This document shows positions 6,542 to 9,219 of a stretch of DNA of 9,219 nt, in pieces; the first letter of the stretch is position 1, and each line of letters starts with the position of its first letter. The notes under the pieces were generated by a model that saw nothing but the letters and a program-made list of their open reading frames with translations, was not told the DNA's origin and did no database searches. Both the position numbers and the translations under genes were made by a program. The DNA is from Rhodobacterales bacterium (GTDB taxonomy: Bacteria > Pseudomonadota > Alphaproteobacteria > Rhodobacterales > Rhodobacteraceae): the NCBI GenBank assembly GCA_025357355.1, contig JANXPK010000545.1, forward strand, positions 1 through 9,219, given 5' to 3'.

Positions 6542-7576
6542 TTACTCCGCCTTTATGATGTCAAGCCCGTCGGGGATCCGCAGATGCCCCGGCTCTGCCC
6601 CCGGCTGCCGGGTCACGCCATATTGCCAGATGATCTTGTTGCTGGCCTTGTCGATCACCACGACCCGCGCATTCAGATCGTCGTTCAAGAGCACATCGCC
6701 GTTCGGCAGTTCAAGCGCCAGCGAGGGCCGGTTCAGCGCGCCGTCGCCCTGCGGCTGGTATTGCCAGACCACCGTGCCATCCCGCGCCACCTCGATCAGG
6801 GTGCCGGGATTGGTATAGCCCGCCACCAGAAAATTCCCCGCCGCCGTCATTTGCGGATCAGACGGGTATTTGATTGGCAAGGACAGGTGCAGGATCTGTT
6901 TCCAGTTCTCGTCAAGCTCGACAATGGAATGGTCGGTGATGGTGCTGATCAGCATATGGCCGTTGGGCAAGGGTTTGTCGCCGTTGGGCGAGGCCAGCGT
7001 CTCCCCCCCACCCCAGCATTGCCCGGTCTTGCCGGCCTGCCGTACGATATGCTTGTCGGGCGCGATCTCCAAAATGCGGCAGTTGCGGATGTCGGCCACC
7101 ACGACATCGCCATTGGGCAACTTGTAGGCATCGTCGGGAAAGTTCAAAAGCCCCGGACCTGAACCTTTCTTGCCGAATTCACCGTATTGCCAGGTCACCG
7201 TCTTGGTTGCCCGGTCGATGACCTGAATGACCTGCTCATGTTCCAGATTGACGATGATGCTGTGGCCGTCATCGGCAAAGAATGCGTCATCGGCACCAGA
7301 ATCCGGCGGCAGACCGTCGAAACTATAGCTCCACAGGACCTGCTTTTGTTCGTTGACCAGCAGCAGGCGGTCGTTGCCGCGGTCGGCGATCAGCACATTG
7401 TAACCGCCCAGCGGCCCGGTAGCGGCGGCGGGTGCAACGGCGGGTGTCGGGTCGACGGGTGCCGCGACACGCGCGCCTGCCGTTCCCCCATCTTGCGCCC
7501 CGGCTGCAACAGCAGCCACACACATCCCTGCCGCGACCATCCCTGTCGCGAGCCAACCCAACCCTTGCCGCCGCAC
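6542..7576 (-). CDS. Exported beta-propeller protein (NHL/PQQ-like repeats)
   Basis: Secreted protein of unknown role, 344 residues from GTG 7576. A Sec signal peptide covers about 1-27 (MRRQ, then GLGWLATGMVAAGMCVAAVA, AGAQ), followed by an Ala/Pro/Thr-rich linker to about 58. Then come about six repeats of roughly 45-50 residues: NVLIADRGNDRLLLVNEQ (60-77), SIIVNLEHEQVIQVID (106-121), KLPNGDVVVADIRNCRILEI (152-171), PLPNGHMLISTITDHSIVEL (202-221), GNFLVAGYTNPGTLIEV (247-263) and LPNGDVLLNDDLNARVVVID (290-309). Several end in VWQY/IWQYG/TWQYG, as in PQQ-like and arylsulfotransferase-like propellers. C166 and C187 could form a disulfide. I see no catalytic signature, so it may bind a ligand or partner. 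The start is uncertain: TTG 7639 would add 21 residues ahead of the signal peptide; GTG 7576 gives a more normal one but has only a weak GGGG ribosome site. It heads an operon with the small exported protein. Confidence 0.85.
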   Translation of the reverse strand: MRRQGLGWLATGMVAAGMCVAAVAAGAQDGGTAGARVAAPVDPTPAVAPAAATGPLGGYNVLIADRGNDRLLLVNEQKQVLWSYSFDGLPPDSGADDAFFADDGHSIIVNLEHEQVIQVIDRATKTVTWQYGEFGKKGSGPGLLNFPDDAYKLPNGDVVVADIRNCRILEIAPDKHIVRQAGKTGQCWGGGETLASPNGDKPLPNGHMLISTITDHSIVELDENWKQILHLSLPIKYPSDPQMTAAGNFLVAGYTNPGTLIEVARDGTVVWQYQPQGDGALNRPSLALELPNGDVLLNDDLNARVVVIDKASNKIIWQYGVTRQPGAEPGHLRIPDGLDIIKAE

Positions 7577-7689
7577 GAAATGCCCCGCTCTTGCCTGTTT
7601 TGCGACCGCTAACGGATTGCCAGCCCGGACACCACGCAAAAACCTGTGACCTTGCGAGGAAAGCTGTCATATCGTCCGGAACCGGCGCG

Positions 7690-8019
7690 TTATTCTTCCG
7701 ACTTGCTGCCGACATTGGCCGCAAAGGCGACCTGAAACTCAGCCAGCTTCTCAGGCTCGGCTGCGGTCTGGTTGCGGGCCACCCAGTCAGCGTAGGGCAT
7801 GCCGTAAACTACTTCGCGCGCCTCGTCCTTGGTCAGCGGAATGCCGCGTGCGTTTGCCGCCTCTTGATACCACCGGCTCAGACAGTTGCGGCAGAACCCG
7901 GCAAGGTTCATCAGGTCGATATTCTGCACCTCCGGGCGCTTGACCAGCAGATGATCCATCAGCGCCCGAAACGCCGCCGCTTCCAGTTCGGTCCGTGTCG
8001 CAGGGTCCAGTTCGGTCAT
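7690..8019 (-). CDS. DUF1244 domain protein
   Basis: Conserved alphaproteobacterial/proteobacterial protein of unknown function, 109 residues. The diagnostic core is IDLMNLAGFCRNCLSRWY (34-51), which has a C43-x2-C46 pair, followed by EAREVVYGMPYADWVARNQT (66-85). The two close cysteines could bind metal or be redox-active, but no further ligands are evident. The ATG (8019-8017) shares an ATGA overlap with the stop of the N-formylglutamate amidohydrolase gene and has GAGAAGGTGG just before it, so the pair is translationally coupled. I recall the same neighbours (N-formylglutamate amidohydrolase, DUF1244, pyruvate kinase) in other alphaproteobacteria, which suggests a stable functional link that remains unexplained. 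The 50 nt or so after its stop (7640-7689) show no convincing terminator. Confidence 0.92.
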   Translation of the reverse strand: MTELDPATRTELEAAAFRALMDHLLVKRPEVQNIDLMNLAGFCRNCLSRWYQEAANARGIPLTKDEAREVVYGMPYADWVARNQTAAEPEKLAEFQVAFAANVGSKSEE

Positions 8020-8750
8020 TCCACCTTCTCCAATGCCGTCCGCAGCACCGGCGCCAGCCGTGCCGCCCAGGCCACTTGCGACGCCGCACTGTCGATCAGG
8101 TCATTGCGTACCTCGATCAACGTGTTGTGCCGCCCGGCCCGCAGCGCATGGCGGTCAATGGCATCGCCGGGCAGGGCCCCGGCATAAGGCTCATTGTCGC
8201 CGACGCAAAGGCCCGCCTCGGCCCTGAGGTGCTCGATCAAAAGCCGCGACAGCCGGTCGTCATCCTCGCTGTACAGTACCCCGACGGCCCACGGCCTTGG
8301 CTCGCGCCCGCGCAGGCAGGGGGTGAAAGAGTGGATCGCCAGAATGACCGTATCCGCCCGCCGCGCCGCCAGTCGGGCAAGGGCATCGTGATAGGGCCGA
8401 TAAAGCGTTGCCAGCCGCCGTTCGATCTCGGACACATCCACATGCCGGTTGCCCGGAATGATGGTGCCGTCATAAAGCTTCATCACCAGCGTCGGGTCAT
8501 CCTCGCCGCGGTTGGGGTCAATGACCAGACGGCTGAAATCTGATGCAATGACCGGACTGTCCAGCAAAAGGCCCAAAGCCTCGGCCAGCCCGCGCGCGCC
8601 GACATCCCACGCGATGTGGCGTCCCATGTCCTCGGCCGAAATCCCCAGATCGCCGTTGCTCACCCACGGCGGCACCCGGTTGCTGGCGTGATCGCAGGTT
8701 ACCAGCCACCGCCCCGGTCGATCCTCGCCTATGATGTGATATGCCGTCAT
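8016..8750 (-). CDS. N-formylglutamate amidohydrolase family protein
   Basis: Zinc hydrolase family that cleaves N-formyl-L-glutamate to formate and glutamate, the last step of one histidine degradation route; no other hut gene is nearby, so the true substrate is open. 244 residues. Family motifs in order: VTCDHASNRVP (17-27), DMGRHIAWDVGARGLAEAL (41-59), SRLVIDPNRGEDDPT (73-87), ILAIHSFTP (136-144), GVLYSED (157-163) and TLIEVRNDLI (210-219). D20, H21, H140 and E213 are the likeliest metal or catalytic residues. The chosen ATG (8750-8748) has AAGGA about 9 nt upstream; the frame stays open to 8855, but those 35 residues (cysteine and arginine-rich) do not look like family sequence. The histidine-pathway symbol hutG is withheld because of the missing context. 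Confidence 0.9.
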   Translation of the reverse strand: MTAYHIIGEDRPGRWLVTCDHASNRVPPWVSNGDLGISAEDMGRHIAWDVGARGLAEALGLLLDSPVIASDFSRLVIDPNRGEDDPTLVMKLYDGTIIPGNRHVDVSEIERRLATLYRPYHDALARLAARRADTVILAIHSFTPCLRGREPRPWAVGVLYSEDDDRLSRLLIEHLRAEAGLCVGDNEPYAGALPGDAIDRHALRAGRHNTLIEVRNDLIDSAASQVAWAARLAPVLRTALEKVE

Positions 8751-8996
8751 CCCGTTCGTTCCTTGCCCGCAAGTGCAGCCATAACGCCGCCCGCGCCAAA
8801 AGGGAATCGCTTCGTTCCCACACGGCAAACCGACCCGATTTTGCCGCGTGACCATAAATTGAGCGTTTTTCGCCCGATCAATGCCAATTGTTCACTCTGT
8901 CTGATGCATGTCCATTCCGCCGGTTGCCCCCTCGGGTCAATTGGGCCATAAGACCCGCGATCCAGCGCAACCGATCTGCGATGAAAAGGAACAGGC
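8751..8996. other. Divergent intergenic region between amidohydrolase and pyruvate kinase genes
   Basis: 246 nt without a gene I can support. Short reading frames cross it on both strands, but none has a ribosome site and family-like sequence together. CCAATTG (8884-8890) and its reverse complement CAATTGG (8938-8944) are 47 nt apart and could be regulatory half-sites. Promoters for both flanking genes must lie here; only the pyruvate kinase one can be suggested. Confidence 0.6.
8924..8952 (+). promoter_or_regulatory. Possible pyruvate kinase promoter
   Basis: TTGCCC (8924-8929) and CATAAG (8947-8952) are separated by 17 bp, each matching four of six consensus bases. Transcription would start near 8959, giving a leader of about 40 nt before the ATG at 8997. 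Confidence 0.35.
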
Positions 8997-9219
8997 ATGC
9001 GACGCCTCCGGAACGTGAAGATCGTGGCCACCCTTGGCCCGGCTTCCAGCGACTACGCCACCATCCGCGCGCTCTTTGAAGCCGGGGCCGATGTGTTCCG
9101 CCTCAATATGAGCCATGGCACCCATGACGACATCAGGGCCCGCCACACCATTATCCGCAAGGTCGAGGAGGACTGCGGTCGCCCCATCGCGATTCTCGCC
9201 GACTTGCAGGGCCCCAAGC
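8997..9219 (+). CDS. pyk: Pyruvate kinase, 3'-truncated by window edge
   Basis: Glycolytic enzyme converting phosphoenolpyruvate and ADP to pyruvate and ATP. Only the first 74 codons are present of an expected 470-480. The N-terminus MRRLRNVKIVATLGPASSDY matches the family pattern R..KIVATLGPAS. The catalytic-domain segment LFEAGADVFRLNMSHG (26-41) carries the conserved RLNMSHG, where the arginine and asparagine help bind phosphate and potassium, and ILADLQGPK (66-74) is the DLQGPK motif with the conserved aspartate. AAGGA (8986-8990) sits 6 nt before the ATG, so this start is well supported. The frame is open to the last base. It is divergent from the amidohydrolase/DUF1244 pair. Confidence 0.96.
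   Translation, partial: MRRLRNVKIVATLGPASSDYATIRALFEAGADVFRLNMSHGTHDDIRARHTIIRKVEEDCGRPIAILADLQGPK

Noticed and set aside
6416..7162. 248-codon open frame on the plus strand opposite the propeller gene
   Set aside because: It is antisense to a gene with a signal peptide and regular repeats, and its own product has no recognisable motifs.
8884..8944. CCAATTG and CAATTGG inverted pair upstream of pyruvate kinase
   Set aside because: CAATTG is self-complementary, so such pairs arise easily by chance; the spacing of 47 nt matches no known operator layout.

Overview
The window reads as chromosomal DNA of a high-GC alphaproteobacterium, most likely a member of the Rhodobacterales/Roseobacter group. 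This rests on GC-rich coding sequence, AAGGA-type ribosome sites, the gene families present (a DgcA-type epimerase beside a D-amino-acid transaminase, a DUF1244 / N-formylglutamate amidohydrolase pair next to pyruvate kinase) and recalled family similarity. No database search was possible. Nothing resembling rRNA, tRNA, CRISPR, a transposase or an integrase was seen.

Layout. (1) 1-1055: the 3' three quarters of rimO, followed by a perfect 14-bp palindrome that may act as a terminator. (2) 1074-1975: an AT-richer block holding one unrecognised two-helix membrane protein whose best start is a GTG at 1183 behind a GGAGGAG ribosome site. (3) 2030-4935: accA on the minus strand, divergent from a two-gene unit of an L-Ala-D/L-Glu epimerase-family enzyme (dgcA) and a D-amino-acid transaminase. 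(4) 4950-6178: a short-chain dehydrogenase and an HxlR-type regulator, divergently transcribed around a perfect palindrome midway between the two start codons. (5) 6175-7576 (or 7639): two exported proteins of unknown role on the minus strand, a beta-propeller followed after 4 nt by a small beta-rich protein. (6) 7690-8750: an N-formylglutamate amidohydrolase and a DUF1244 protein sharing an ATGA overlap. (7) 8997-9219: the 5' end of a pyruvate kinase gene that runs off the window.

How the genes fit together. Most are housekeeping: S12 methylthiolation, malonyl-CoA synthesis and glycolysis. The dgcA-dat pair suggests handling of D-glutamate or murein peptides. The SDR/HxlR pair is a typical self-contained regulator-target cassette. 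The least explained parts are the low-GC membrane gene and the secreted propeller/small-protein pair. I see no clear evidence of a large undescribed system; those two loci, and an altered substrate-binding motif in the transaminase, are the best leads.
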